A stretch of DNA of 64,000 bases from contig JAMLGJ010000010.1 of NCBI GenBank assembly GCA_023958095.1, forward strand, positions 1 to 64,000, written 5' to 3'. Source of the DNA: Microthrixaceae bacterium (GTDB lineage Bacteria; Actinomycetota; Acidimicrobiia; Acidimicrobiales; Microtrichaceae). The notes beneath the pieces were generated by a model. That model was not told the DNA's origin. It saw nothing but the letters and a program-made list of their open reading frames with translations, and searched no databases. The first letter of the stretch is position 1. Every line of letters starts with the position of its first letter. This document shows, one piece after another, positions 25,279 to 37,697 of the stretch. Position numbers and translations under genes: made by a program.

Positions 25279-26631
25279 TCAGCTGTGTGCTCCCTGGTCC
25301 AACTCGTCGATGCGTGCGTAGAGGGTGTCGCGCAGAGCCGGGGGTTCGACGTCGTCGATCACCTCGGCCGCGAACGCCCCGATCAGCATCGACTCGGCCT
25401 TCTCGGCGGGGATTCCCCTCGAGAGCATGTAGAAGCGTGCGTCCTCGTCGATGCGTCCCACGGTCGCGCCGTGGGTGCACTTGACGTCGTCGGCGAGGAT
25501 CTCGAGCCACGGGCGCGTGTCGGCCTGGGCACGGCGTGACAGCAACAGGTTGCGGTTGGACTGCGAGGAGTCGGTGCCCGCGGCACCGTGGTCCACGAGC
25601 ACATGGCCACAGAAGCTCGAGCGTGCCCGGTCATCCACGATGGAGCGGAAGTCCTGGCTGCTCGTGCAGTTGGGCACCCGGTGGTCCACACCCAGCACCG
25701 TGTCGCAGCGCTGGTCGGCGGACAGCAGCGACAGGCCCGACAGGTCCGCGGTGGCGTGTTCGCCGCACAGGGCCAGGTCGATCCCGCAGCGGGAACGGGA
25801 GGCGCCGAGGTTCACCGCGATGCTCTCCAGGTGTGCGCCGCGGTGGGTCTCCACGACCGTGTCACCCATGTGGTGCGCTGCGTGGTGTTCGTCCTGCACC
25901 CGGATGTGGTGCAGGTGCCCGTCGACACCCACGCGGATCCTCGTCGTGGCGTTGGTGAATCCGGCCCCCATCGAGAGGTGGGTCTCGATCACGCGGCAGC
26001 TCGCCCCGCTGCCGACGTCGATCAGCGTCCGCGGCTGGGAGAGGGTCGGGGGGTCGTCCCCGGCGGCAGCGCTGCGCAGGTGCAGGATGTGTATGGGCGA
26101 ACCGACCGCCACCCCGGGGCTGATCGACACCACCGCCGTGTCGCCGCCACCCAGAGCGTTCAGCGCCCGGAAGCCGTCGTTGGGGGCCAGGTCCTCGCCC
26201 TGGGGAAGTGCCCAGCGGCCGAGCAGCTCGGCCGCGTCGGCGGCGTGCGGGCCCTGCAGGCCGCACAGTTCCCCGACGCGCGCTCCGGGGGGCAGGGGCT
26301 CTTCGAGGTCGGCTGAAGCGGGGGAGTCGGAGAGCTCTTCGCTGAAGCGGCCGTCGATGAACACCAGCCGCACCCCGCCGTGGCGGGGAGCCACCGCGTC
26401 GAACGTCGCCGGGTCGATCCCGGGGGACCCGGCGGGTCTCGATGCGAAGAGTGCCTCGGCCATCTCGTCGAGGGGGGTGTACCGCCACTCCTCCGCGGAG
26501 GGGTCCGGCAGGCCGTTGGCCTCGAGCCACTCCGACCACACCGTGGGGTGCGACTCGCCGGCCCGGTCGCCGGCCAGCGAGTCGAGCAGCTCGCCGGGGA
26601 TTCGCGCAGCGGTCCGCACCGCCGTGCTCAC
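25279..26631 (-). CDS. sufD: SufD, Fe-S cluster assembly scaffold subunit
   Basis: SufD of 450 residues. It has the N-terminal helical part with the LPDPSAEEWRYTPLD motif, and the beta-helix core with ETHRGAHLESIAVNLG, DHRVPNCTSSQDF and CTHGATVGRID. The last of these lies in the conserved C-terminal RxLMSRGIP-type region (here FYMLSRGIPAEKAE). SufD joins SufB and SufC in the SufBCD complex that builds Fe-S clusters in the cytosol. The GTG start overlaps the sufC stop by four bases (GTGA). Confidence 0.95.
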   Translation of the reverse strand: MSTAVRTAARIPGELLDSLAGDRAGESHPTVWSEWLEANGLPDPSAEEWRYTPLDEMAEALFASRPAGSPGIDPATFDAVAPRHGGVRLVFIDGRFSEELSDSPASADLEEPLPPGARVGELCGLQGPHAADAAELLGRWALPQGEDLAPNDGFRALNALGGGDTAVVSISPGVAVGSPIHILHLRSAAAGDDPPTLSQPRTLIDVGSGASCRVIETHLSMGAGFTNATTRIRVGVDGHLHHIRVQDEHHAAHHMGDTVVETHRGAHLESIAVNLGASRSRCGIDLALCGEHATADLSGLSLLSADQRCDTVLGVDHRVPNCTSSQDFRSIVDDRARSSFCGHVLVDHGAAGTDSSQSNRNLLLSRRAQADTRPWLEILADDVKCTHGATVGRIDEDARFYMLSRGIPAEKAESMLIGAFAAEVIDDVEPPALRDTLYARIDELDQGAHS

Positions 26632-27491
26632 AGCAGCGACCTCGCCTGCGGGGCCTGGGGACCGTCGTCGGGCTCCGCGTGGGATCCGGACGGGTCAGCG
26701 GTGTCGGTGGGTGTGGCGTCCGCCGGTTCGGCGGTGGCCTCGCCGGGCCCGTAGCCCATCTCCTCGAGCTCGTAGGCGAGCTCGGGGCCACCCTCCCTGA
26801 CGATGCGACCCGCCCGCAGCACGTGGACCCGGTCGGGCTTCACGTACTCGAGAAGGCGCGGGTAGTGCGTGATGATGAGCATCGAACGCTCGGGGTTGCG
26901 CAGCTTCTCGATGCCGTGGGCGACGATGCGCAGTGCGTCGATGTCGAGCCCGGAGTCGGTCTCGTCGAGGATGGCCAGGCGGGGCTGCAGCAGCGTCATC
27001 TGCAGCACCTCGTTGCGCTTCTTCTCGCCGCCGGAGAACCCGGCGTTGACCGAGCGTGACAGGAAGGCCGGATCCATCTCGAGTTCCGCCATCGCCTCCT
27101 TGGCCGTGGCGAGGAAGGCCGTGGCGGACAGCTCGGGTTCGCCCCGTGCGGTGCGCACCGCGTTGACCGCGGTGCGAAGGAAGTACATGTTGCCCACACC
27201 CGGGATCTCCACGGGGTACTGGAAGGCGAGGAACAGCCCTGCAGCGGCCCGCTCCTCGGGATCCATCGAGAGCAGGTCCGCCCCGTCGAAGAGGACCTTT
27301 CCCGACACCCCGTAGCCCGCGCGGCCGGTGAGCACGTTGGACAGCGTGGACTTGCCCGAGCCGTTCGGCCCCATGATCGCGTGCACCTCGCCGGGGCCGA
27401 TCTCGAGGTCGATCCCGCGCAGGATCTGGTTGGACTCGGCGGTGCCGCTCTCGTCGAGCACCGATGCGGTGAGGTTCTGGATGCTCAGCAT
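26628..27491 (-). CDS. sufC: SufC, ATPase of the Suf Fe-S assembly complex
   Basis: ABC-type ATPase of 287 residues. Walker A is GPNGSGKST, the signature GFSGGEKKRNEVLQ and Walker B RLAILDETDSGLDIDAL, the last being the standard SufC wording. A 35-residue Pro/Asp/Ala-rich tail after EEMGYGPGEAT is extra. Its ATG overlaps the sufB stop by one base (TGATG). It energises SufBD in cluster building. Confidence 0.97.
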   Translation of the reverse strand: MLSIQNLTASVLDESGTAESNQILRGIDLEIGPGEVHAIMGPNGSGKSTLSNVLTGRAGYGVSGKVLFDGADLLSMDPEERAAAGLFLAFQYPVEIPGVGNMYFLRTAVNAVRTARGEPELSATAFLATAKEAMAELEMDPAFLSRSVNAGFSGGEKKRNEVLQMTLLQPRLAILDETDSGLDIDALRIVAHGIEKLRNPERSMLIITHYPRLLEYVKPDRVHVLRAGRIVREGGPELAYELEEMGYGPGEATAEPADATPTDTADPSGSHAEPDDGPQAPQARSLL

Positions 27492-28927
27492 CAACCGACT
27501 GCTCCTTCGAGGGTGATCCGCATGAGGGCCTGTGCCTCCACGGCGTACTCCATCGGGAGTTCGTCGAAGACCTCTCGGCAGAACCCGTTGACGATCATGT
27601 TGGTGGCGTCCTCCTCCGACAGCCCCCGCTGGCGGCAGTAGAAGAGCTGGTCCTCGCTGATCTTCGAGGTGGAGGCCTCGTGTTCGATCTGGGAGGAGTC
27701 GTTCTTCACCTCCACGTAGGGGAAGGTGTGGGCTCCGCAGTCGGGGCCCATGAGCAGCGAGTCGCACTGGGTGTAGTTCCGTGCCCCCTCGGCGCTGCGC
27801 ATGACCTTCACCTCGCCGCGGTAGGTGTTCTGCGCCCTGCCGGCCGAGATGCCCTTCGACACGATGGTGGAGGACGTGTTGCGGCCGATGTGGATCATCT
27901 TGGTGCCCGTGTCGGCCTGCTGGTGGTTCGTGGTGACCGCCACGGAGTAGAACTCCCCGACGGCGTCGTCGCCGGCGAGGATCACGCTCGGGTACTTCCA
28001 GGTGATGGCGGAACCGGTCTCGACCTGGGTCCAGGAGATCTTGGCCCGGTTGCCGGCACGGCCACGCTTGGTCACGAAGTTGTAGATGCCACCTCGCCCC
28101 TCGGCATCGCCGGGGTACCAGTTCTGCACCGTCGAGTACTTCACGTCGGAGTCGTCCAGGGCGACGATCTCGACCACGGCGGCATGCAGCTGGTTCTCGT
28201 CGCGCATGGGGGCGGTGCAGCCCTCCAGGTAGGACACGCTGGCGCCTTCCTCGGCCACGATCAGGGTGCGTTCGAACTGGCCGGTGTTCTCGGCGTTGAT
28301 GCGGAAGTAGGTGGAGAGCTCCATGGGGCACTTCACGCCCGCGGGCACGAAGCAGAAGGAGCCGTCGGAGAACACCGCGGAGTTGAGCGCGGCGAAGAAG
28401 TTGTCACGCGGGCCGACCACCGAACCGAGGTACTTGCGAACCAGCTCGGGGTGGTCCTGGACCGCCTCGGAGAACGAGCAGAAGATGACCCCCGCCTCGG
28501 CCAGGGTCGCCTTGAACGTGGTCGCGACCGAGACCGAGTCGATGATGGCGTCCACCGCAACGCCGCTGAGGCGCTTCTGCTCCTCGAGGGAGATGCCGAG
28601 CTTGTTGAAGGTGTCGATGATCTCGGGGTCGACCTCATCCAGGCTCTTGGGTGCCTCACCCTTCGGCTTGGGTGCCGCCCAGTAGTACATGTCCTGGTAG
28701 TCGATCTCGGGGTGGTGCACCCGCGCCCAGGTGGGTTCGCTCTGGGTGACGAAGTACCCGTATGCCGACAGCCGCCACGCCAGCATCCACTCGGGTTCGT
28801 TCTTCTTGGCGGATATGAACCGGATGGTCTCCTCGGTGAGACCCTTGGGGGCGCGGTCGGTCTCGATGTCTGAGTGGAAACCGAATGCGTACTCGCGTTC
28901 TACGAGTCCTTCTACCGTGTCGGTCAT
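27491..28927 (-). CDS. sufB: SufB, Fe-S cluster assembly scaffold subunit
   Basis: SufB of 478 residues, the first gene of the suf operon. Landmarks are [13 protein letters not shown] near residue 50, [11 protein letters not shown], the [18 protein letters not shown] stretch, [14 protein letters not shown] and the C-terminal [21 protein letters not shown] 28927 has AGGAA a few bases upstream. A leader of about 120 nt reaches back to a palindrome at 29055-29070, which may regulate it. sufS/sufU are not in the window. Confidence 0.97.
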   Translation of the reverse strand: MTDTVEGLVEREYAFGFHSDIETDRAPKGLTEETIRFISAKKNEPEWMLAWRLSAYGYFVTQSEPTWARVHHPEIDYQDMYYWAAPKPKGEAPKSLDEVDPEIIDTFNKLGISLEEQKRLSGVAVDAIIDSVSVATTFKATLAEAGVIFCSFSEAVQDHPELVRKYLGSVVGPRDNFFAALNSAVFSDGSFCFVPAGVKCPMELSTYFRINAENTGQFERTLIVAEEGASVSYLEGCTAPMRDENQLHAAVVEIVALDDSDVKYSTVQNWYPGDAEGRGGIYNFVTKRGRAGNRAKISWTQVETGSAITWKYPSVILAGDDAVGEFYSVAVTTNHQQADTGTKMIHIGRNTSSTIVSKGISAGRAQNTYRGEVKVMRSAEGARNYTQCDSLLMGPDCGAHTFPYVEVKNDSSQIEHEASTSKISEDQLFYCRQRGLSEEDATNMIVNGFCREVFDELPMEYAVEAQALMRITLEGAVG

Positions 28928-29054
28928 CGACGATTCCTGTCGTGGTCTCTGAGCCCTGCGGGTGCGTCGGCACCCAACGGTCCCAGTGCTTCCCTACTGC
29001 TTCGCAACAACGTTGGACCATGGATGTTCCCGTTGTCGACTTTTCCATTGCTGT

Positions 29055-29070
29055 TCTAGTAGATACTAGA
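29055..29070. promoter_or_regulatory. Perfect palindrome in the sufB / membrane-protein divergent promoter
   Basis: TCTAGTA-GA-TACTAGA is a perfect 7-bp inverted repeat with a 2-bp centre. It overlaps a plausible -10 box in each direction: TAGATA (29060-29065) for the gene starting at 29074, and TAGTAT on the other strand for sufB. CTAG-containing palindromes are rare in such DNA. Similar elements are at 33973 and 36402. A repressor is likely; the SufR-like protein at 35605-36312 is the best candidate. Confidence 0.6.
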
Positions 29071-29073
29071 TTT

Positions 29074-29578
29074 ATGGTCACTACGGACTCAAGGGGTCGC
29101 ACCCCGCCGACGTTCCCGATGCCCCACGGGCCACGGTGGAACACCGCACGTCCCTTCGTCTTCGTGGGCACCTCCGCGGTGCTGGCGGGCGGGGTGGTCG
29201 CGGCGGTCACCGGGCCCACCGGATTCGACGCGGGCTCATGGGTGGCGGCCTACCTGGTGCTGGTCTGCGGGGTGTCCCAGCTGGCCCTCGGAGCGGGGCT
29301 GGCAGTGCTCCCGGGCACACCGCCCGCCGGGTCCGTGGTGTTGGCACAGCTGCTCGTGTGGAACGCGGGGTGCGCAGCGGTGGTGCTGGGAACCCTGGTG
29401 GAGGTGCCGGTGGTGACGAGCCTCGGAGGGCTGGCCCTGGTGGTGGTGCTCGCACGGGCACTGCGCGCGGTGGGCCCGGGGAGACCGGAGGTCTCGGGGT
29501 GGGTGCTTCTGTTCAGGACGTTGTGCTGGTTCGTGCTGGTGAGTGTTCCCGTAGGGCTCCTGCTGGCGTGGCTGCGCC

Positions 29579-29586
<8 letters not shown>
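29074..29586 (+). CDS. Four-TM membrane protein
   Basis: A 170-residue protein with about four hydrophobic segments (PFVFVGTSAVLAGGVVAAV, VAAYLVLVCGVSQLALGAGL, VVLAQLLVWNAGCAAVVLG, and VLLFRTLCWFVLVSVPVGLL). I recognise no family. The ATG starts 4 bp after the palindrome, so the transcript should be leaderless. It overlaps the next gene by eight bases (ATGGGTGA), so they are co-translated. The shared promoter region with sufB suggests a link to Fe-S or NO stress. Confidence 0.65.
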
Positions 29587-32963
<3,377 letters not shown>

Positions 32964-33067
32964 GTGCAACTCCATTCGGTTTCGGGGTCCATTCGCTGTC
33001 GGGGGCCCGGTGCTGCGTCGCGGGCCCCGCGTGTCTCGGGCGCGGTGTCGCTCCGCTGGGCCGACGG

Positions 33068-33940
33068 TCACGCCAGGGCGACTCCGATCGCCGTGATCGC
33101 GACCACGGCGAATCCCATCGCCATCTGTATCGCCCCCAGCCGCGGTGCGGGCATCGGCTCGGCGCGCTCGATGAGCCGCTGGGCACCGATCGTGGCGGCG
33201 ACGGCGATGGAGCCGGGCCACAGGGACGGCTCCAGCGCGAACGCAGCGGTCGCGGCGACCAGGGCCGTTGCATCGGTTGCGATCAGGGCGCGACCGTCCG
33301 TGCTGCGTTGGTGCAGCCGCATCACCTGCGCCCTCACCCAGGGGATCGAGGCGACCGCCCGGCCCGAGAGCACGAGCCAGGCCCCCGTGGCGAGCAGGGC
33401 GCTCCCGCCGCCGGCGAGCACCGCCATCGCGGCCACGGCGCAGACTCCCACCGCTCCTGCCAGTTCCGGCACCAGGCGCCTGCTGCGTGAGCGAACGTCG
33501 TAGAACGCCTGTAGTCCGACCAGCGGCACCGCGGCCAGCAGTGGCCAGTAGAACGGTGCGGCGGCCGTCGCCACGGCGGCGGTGGCACAGGCGGCCAACA
33601 GGGCCAGCTCCGCGATGCCGACCAGCGCGGCCAGGCGCGTGCGCTCCAGCATCCGCTTGCGTCTCAGGTCGACGGCCAGGATCTTGAGGGGAGTCCGGGC
33701 CGTGAACGCGAGTAGCGCGGCCACCGCGATCCACAGCGAGGACCACCCGGGTGCCAGCAGAATCCCCAGCAGCCCCGGTTCCGCGGTGAGCCCCCATCCT
33801 CCGTGCTCGCTCGGCAGCGCCACCGACTTCCAGCTGGCGCGGCGCCTCGGGGCGTATGCCCGCGCCGAGCCGGTCACACTCCCGGCCGGGGCCACACGGC
33901 CGCTCCCAACGAGCTCGCCGGTGACTGAAGGGTCTGTCAT
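33068..33940 (-). CDS. YwiC-like membrane protein
   Basis: A 290-residue membrane protein of the YwiC-like family: LPSEHGGWGLTAEPGLLGIL starts the conserved part, ARTPLKILAVDLRRKR follows the first segments, and about eight hydrophobic stretches complete it. In Bacillus subtilis, ywiC lies with nitrate-respiration genes, which fits the context here. ATG 33940 was preferred over GTG 33958 because TAGCAT is 7 nt upstream. It is divergent from the globins across the element at 33973. The reaction is unknown. Confidence 0.8.
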   Translation of the reverse strand: MTDPSVTGELVGSGRVAPAGSVTGSARAYAPRRRASWKSVALPSEHGGWGLTAEPGLLGILLAPGWSSLWIAVAALLAFTARTPLKILAVDLRRKRMLERTRLAALVGIAELALLAACATAAVATAAAPFYWPLLAAVPLVGLQAFYDVRSRSRRLVPELAGAVGVCAVAAMAVLAGGGSALLATGAWLVLSGRAVASIPWVRAQVMRLHQRSTDGRALIATDATALVAATAAFALEPSLWPGSIAVAATIGAQRLIERAEPMPAPRLGAIQMAMGFAVVAITAIGVALA

Positions 33941-33972
33941 GGGCTCGATGCTATCCACGGTTGCGGCAATAA

Positions 33973-33990
33973 TCTAGTAAGAGCTATAAA
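33973..33990 (+). promoter_or_regulatory. TCTAGTA-type element and -10 box before the globin genes
   Basis: TCTAGTAAGAGCTATA (33973-33988) matches the palindrome at 29055 in 11 of 16 positions, with the left half identical. Its right end runs into a strong -10 box TATAAA (33985-33990). Transcription should start near 33998, leaving a leader of about 105 nt before the first globin GTG. A 17-codon reading frame from ATG 33996 lies in that leader. Confidence 0.5.
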
Positions 33991-34103
33991 TATGGATGCG
34001 GTCACGGGATCGGCCATGGTCCCTGCGCCTTCGGGCGGGCCACGGGTGAAGGCGGTAGGGCTTTGGACGCAGAGCGATCGGACGCACGGGGAAGGGAACT
34101 GCT

Positions 34104-34589
34104 GTGAGGGCCCCGCAGCACACCCGGGAGGCCTTCGGCGGTGCCGCCGTCCCGGCCGGGGTCGGGGGTGGCGACCTCGACTCCGAGGCCGAGATCGCCG
34201 AGATGGTGCGCCGCTTCTACCAGGACGTGGCCCAGGACGACCTCCTGGGGCCCGTGTTCGAGGATGTGGCCGAGGTGGACTGGGGTGAGCACCTCCCCAA
34301 GCTCACCGCCTTCTGGTGCCGGGCCCTGCTCGGCCTCGAGGGCTATTCCGGCAATCCCTTCCGGGCCCACGCCCGCATCCATGCCCGCTCGGAGTTCACC
34401 GGGGCCCACTTCCAGCGGTGGCTGGATCTCTTCACCGACACCGTCATGTCCGGTTGGGAGGGTCCGATCGCGGACCGGGCCCTGGAGCTGGCCCACAACG
34501 TGGCGCGGGTGCACTCGACCCAGCTCACGGGGCGGATCCCGGTGGGTCGGGCCACCTCGGTGCCGAGCACCGGCGGGTCCGGTTCGTGA
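34104..34589 (+). CDS. Group III truncated hemoglobin (first of a tandem pair)
   Basis: A 161-residue globin of the trHbIII/Ctb type, which binds O2 and NO. Key residues by alignment with Campylobacter Ctb are TyrB10 in RRFYQDV, HisE7 in WGEHLPKLTAFW, the proximal HisF8 in PFRAHARIH and TrpG8 in HFQRWLDLF. It starts at a GTG, and its stop overlaps the next GTG (GTGA). The N-terminal 25 residues are extra. A role in NO removal is likely from the neighbourhood. Confidence 0.9.
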   Translation: MRAPQHTREAFGGAAVPAGVGGGDLDSEAEIAEMVRRFYQDVAQDDLLGPVFEDVAEVDWGEHLPKLTAFWCRALLGLEGYSGNPFRAHARIHARSEFTGAHFQRWLDLFTDTVMSGWEGPIADRALELAHNVARVHSTQLTGRIPVGRATSVPSTGGSGS

Positions 34590-35005
34590 GCGACCTCGAT
34601 TCGAGGACGGCGATCCACGACCTCGTGGTGGACTTCTACCGCGCGATCGTGTTCGACGACCTGTTGGATCCGGTGTTCTCGGAAGTGGCAGAGGTGGACT
34701 GGGGCGAGCACATCCCCAGGCTCGTGGACTACTGGTGCCGGATCCTGCTCGGCGACACGGACCACATCGGGCCGATCATGGCGGCCCACCGCCACCTGCA
34801 CGAGCTCTCACCGGTGCGCCCCGAGCACTGCGACCGGTGGTTCGCGCTCTGGGTCGAGTGCGTCGATGCCCGCTGGAGCGGCCCGGTCGCACTGAGGGCG
34901 AAGGGTCACGCCGCGTCGGTGATGCGTGGCATGGCGGGTCACGTGTTCGGAGTCGAGTGGGTTCCCGACAGCTCCACGTGGCAGGGCGAGCCAGCTCCAC
35001 GCTAA
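34586..35005 (+). CDS. Group III truncated hemoglobin (second of a tandem pair)
   Basis: A 139-residue paralogue of the preceding globin, translationally coupled to it. TyrB10 (VDFYRAI), HisE7 (WGEHIPRLVDYW), HisF8 (AAHRHLH) and TrpG8 (CDRWFALW) are all kept, and the phrase FSEVAEVDWGEH repeats that of the first copy, so the pair came from duplication. Both haem pockets look intact, so the copies probably differ in tuning or partner. Its stop lies 11 bp before the next gene. Confidence 0.88.
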   Translation: MSDLDSRTAIHDLVVDFYRAIVFDDLLDPVFSEVAEVDWGEHIPRLVDYWCRILLGDTDHIGPIMAAHRHLHELSPVRPEHCDRWFALWVECVDARWSGPVALRAKGHAASVMRGMAGHVFGVEWVPDSSTWQGEPAPR

Positions 35006-35015
35006 TCTCACATAT

Positions 35016-35279
35016 ATGCTGGAACAAACAGAACAAACCCTTGTGGTGGGGGAGCCGGCGACCGGCATGCCCGGAGCCGACAGCATCCGCAAGTGGACAC
35101 TCCTGGGCTCGATCATCGGGTTCTTCGTCGTGGGCGGGCTGTTCGGCTTCGCCACCTACGCGTTCGGCGGCAGCGTCGCCGGAGCCGTGGCGGTGGGCCT
35201 GATGACCGGGTTGCTGGGAGGTCCCGGGTTCGGGGGCATGCTGGGCTTCGTGACCCAGTACTCCAAGCACGGCCACTAG
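35016..35279 (+). CDS. Small two-TM membrane protein
   Basis: An 87-residue protein with two hydrophobic segments (LLGSIIGFFVVGGLFGFATY and AGAVAVGLMTGLLGGPGFGG) rich in glycine, like glycine-zipper packing. The ATG at 35016 is 7 nt after TAATCT (35003-35008), so it may have its own leaderless promoter. It directly follows the globins. Family and function are unknown. Confidence 0.65.
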   Translation: MLEQTEQTLVVGEPATGMPGADSIRKWTLLGSIIGFFVVGGLFGFATYAFGGSVAGAVAVGLMTGLLGGPGFGGMLGFVTQYSKHGH

Positions 35280-35373
35280 TGGGACGGTGCGGCCCCGGCG
35301 CTGCGCGGAAGCCGATGGGGTCGGTCCGGGGGATGCCCCCGGGAGCGGATCCGGCAGCGAATAGGCTGGGCCC

Positions 35374-35547
35374 GTGACCGCGGATCCGAGCTCATCCAAG
35401 CGGCGCGGTGCCACGAGCCCCGCGCAGCACTCGGCCGGTGGCCGCGCCCGGGAGCGCCCGTCCCACCCGAAGCGTGCGGCGACGATCCTGATGGTCGCCG
35501 TGGTCGTGCTGCTCGTGTTGGTGGCAGCGGTGCCGCTGTACCTCTGA
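35374..35547 (+). CDS. 57-residue single-TM protein
   Basis: GTG 35374 opens a 57-codon frame: a basic, Ser/Arg-rich N-terminus (KRRGATSPAQ, then RARERPSHPKR) followed by one hydrophobic segment (AATILMVAVVVLLVLVAAVP) and a stop. TAGGCT (35362-35367) sits exactly 6 nt before the GTG, the same layout as other leaderless genes here. The topology is cytoplasmic tail plus one helix. It is short, so evidence rests on the promoter and composition. Confidence 0.5.
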   Translation: MTADPSSSKRRGATSPAQHSAGGRARERPSHPKRAATILMVAVVVLLVLVAAVPLYL

Positions 35548-35604
35548 CCCGTCGCGCCGGCGAGCCGCCCGCAGCTCTTCCTCGGGGCTCAGCCTCTTCG
35601 GTGC

Positions 35605-36312
35605 TCAGCCGCCCTGCGCCTCGGTGGCGGTCGTCGGCCGCTCGTGGGCGTCGGGGGTCCGGTGGCAGCGCAACAGGCAGTGGGCCTTGCGCGGGTCGTT
35701 GGCCCGCAGCTCCTCGACCTCGATGCCGCCGAGGGCTTCCGCCACGCCACGGGCCAGCCCGAGGTGCAGGTCGCAGACCGTCTGCGGGTCGGTGAGTGCG
35801 GCAGAGACGAAGGGGCACTCCTCGAGGCGTACCTCCACCGAGTCCCCGTTGACCCGCAGTGCGGGTGCGAATCCCTCCTGGGCCATGGCACCGGCGAACT
35901 CCTCGACCGGGTCGCTGGCCGCGGTCTCGGTGAAGCGGTGCCTCAGGCCCGCGCGGTGGCCGATCTCGTCCGCGGAATCGCCCGTGCGCACCATCTCCGC
36001 GAGCAGCACGGACAGACGCTCGTAGGGTCCGGTGACGCCCCAGCGGCTCTCGGTGCGCGGGTCGACCACGTACTGCAGACGAGGCCTGCCGCGCCCCTGG
36101 GGACGTGCGGTGGACTCCACGAGGAGTTTCGCCTCGACGAGCTTGGCGAGGTGCTGGCGGATCGCGTTGTGATTGAGCCCGAAGTGTCCGGTCAGCTCCG
36201 CCACCCCGACTGGCTTCTCGGCCTCGGCGACGTACTGGAAGATGCCATGGCGCGTCGGATCGCCCAGCGCCTTGGCCTGAACCTGCAGTGTCGACACCTC
36301 TTGGCCACCCAT
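35605..36312 (-). CDS. SufR-like winged-helix regulator with four C-terminal cysteines
   Basis: A 235-residue regulator (COG2345 type). The winged helix (LGDPTRHGIFQYV, then VAELTGHFGLNHNAIRQHL) fills residues 15-80. The C-terminal part holds Cys166 (ECPFVS), Cys180 (TVCDLH), Cys212 and Cys216 (HCLLRC). SufR and its relatives hold an Fe-S cluster with such cysteines and sense Fe-S supply, O2 or NO. It sits beside the element at 36402 and is divergent from the molybdenum-enzyme operon. Regulation of that operon, the globins and suf is inferred. Confidence 0.82.
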   Translation of the reverse strand: MGGQEVSTLQVQAKALGDPTRHGIFQYVAEAEKPVGVAELTGHFGLNHNAIRQHLAKLVEAKLLVESTARPQGRGRPRLQYVVDPRTESRWGVTGPYERLSVLLAEMVRTGDSADEIGHRAGLRHRFTETAASDPVEEFAGAMAQEGFAPALRVNGDSVEVRLEECPFVSAALTDPQTVCDLHLGLARGVAEALGGIEVEELRANDPRKAHCLLRCHRTPDAHERPTTATEAQGG

Positions 36313-36401
36313 CCGTCTACGTCACCCACCTTCGCGCCTCGTCGACGCGAGCTTGCTCGTCCGCGGTGAGCCGGGGCGGATCCCGGCTGATCCGTGCTCA
36401 G

Positions 36402-36423
36402 TCTAGCAGGCAGTAGAGATAAT
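36402..36423 (+). promoter_or_regulatory. TCTAG-type element and -10 box of the molybdo-oxidoreductase operon
   Basis: TCTAGCAGGCAGTAGA (36402-36417) matches the palindrome at 29055 in 12 of 16 positions. It lies directly before a strong -10 box GATAAT (36418-36423), which is 8 nt before ATG 36432. A protein bound here would block or guide RNA polymerase. No good -35 box is seen, so an activator is also possible. Confidence 0.55.
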
Positions 36424-36431
36424 CTGCCTCG

Positions 36432-37697
36432 ATGCCCTGCCGCGTGGCCATCAGGCACGGAGACTCGCCCCCGTGCTCGACCGGCGGCTCTTCCGCGCGC
36501 CCGTCCGAACCGGGCGCTATGGTCATCTCAGCGTCCCCCGACGCACTTCCGGGAAGTGTTCGGCGGGACGGGCTCCCATCGGAGCCCCTGAGGTTGGGAG
36601 GCGTCTTGTCCGAAGCGTTGTCCGAGGTGGCACCGGTGCCGGAGACCGGCCGGCGGCGTGCCCGGGGATTCCGCTTCGACCTTGGTGCGATCACCGTCGC
36701 CTCGTTCGCCGTCGTGCTCGTGGTGCTCGGAGTGTACCTGGGCAGTGGCGGCATGCGCTGGTTCGACGCGGCCCTCGCCGGCTACCTGGTGGGTGTGCTG
36801 CTGGCCGTGTTCGCGACGGTCTACCGCTACCTGATCTGGCTCAAGCGTCCACCCACGGCACGACTCAACCAGCGCGGCTGGGAGTCCTTCCGCGCCTCGG
36901 GTCGCCTCGGCCGCAATGCGCTGGGGCTGGTCGGTCTGCTCGGCACGAACCTGCTGGCCCAGGGCTTCATCCGGAGGCGTTCGACAGCCCGCTGGGCGGC
37001 ACACCAACTCGTGTTCTGGGGATGCATCCTCGCCGCCGCGGTGACCTTCCCGCTCACCTTCGGTTGGATCCACTTCGAATCGGTCGGCCAACAGGGCGAC
37101 CGGTACCGGGCGTACCTGTTCGGGGTGGGCACCGGCAGCTTCGATGCGACGGGGGTCGTGGGCTTCGTGGTGTTCCACCTGCTGAACGTCGCGGCGTTCC
37201 TGGTGATCGCCGGAGTGCTGGTGTTCCTGTACCGACGCCTGCGGGATCCGGGTGCGCTGGCGGTGGAGCGCGAGGGGGACTTCCTCGCCCTGGCCGGGCT
37301 GTTCGCGGTCTCGGTCACCGGTCTGTTCCTGACGGCCTCGAGCCTCTGGTTGGAGGGAGCGTTCTACAGCTTCCTCAACAACCTGCACGCCCTGACGGTG
37401 ATCCTGGGACTGCTCTACATCCCCTTCGGGAAGCTGTTCCACATATTCCAGCGACCGGCGAACCTCGGGGTGCACTTCTACCGCGACGAGGGGGCACGCG
37501 GCGCGCGTGCGGAGTGCCGGAGCTGCGGGGAGCCGTTCGCGTCAGCGATGCAGGTACGAGACCTCAAGGAGGTTCTGCCGATGGTCGGTTTCGACTACCG
37601 CACGGAAGGATCCGGCAACTGGCAGGACACCTGTCCCCGCTGCCGCAGGGCCGCGGTCACCCTCGCCCAGGGTGCCCGCGTCGGGGGGTTCGGCTGA
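36432..37697 (+). CDS. Cytochrome b-like membrane subunit with C-terminal zinc ribbon
   Basis: A protein of up to 421 residues and the first gene of the six-gene operon. Five or six membrane segments hold several histidines ([46 protein letters not shown]) that could bind haem b, in the manner of NarI-like subunits. The C-terminal part is a Cys4 ribbon (CRSCGEPF, then DTCPRCRR). ATG 36432 follows GATAAT by 8 nt; ATG 36519 and TTG 36606 (with GGGAGG) are alternatives. It probably draws electrons from quinol and passes them to the next subunits. Confidence 0.72.
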   Translation: MPCRVAIRHGDSPPCSTGGSSARPSEPGAMVISASPDALPGSVRRDGLPSEPLRLGGVLSEALSEVAPVPETGRRRARGFRFDLGAITVASFAVVLVVLGVYLGSGGMRWFDAALAGYLVGVLLAVFATVYRYLIWLKRPPTARLNQRGWESFRASGRLGRNALGLVGLLGTNLLAQGFIRRRSTARWAAHQLVFWGCILAAAVTFPLTFGWIHFESVGQQGDRYRAYLFGVGTGSFDATGVVGFVVFHLLNVAAFLVIAGVLVFLYRRLRDPGALAVEREGDFLALAGLFAVSVTGLFLTASSLWLEGAFYSFLNNLHALTVILGLLYIPFGKLFHIFQRPANLGVHFYRDEGARGARAECRSCGEPFASAMQVRDLKEVLPMVGFDYRTEGSGNWQDTCPRCRRAAVTLAQGARVGGFG

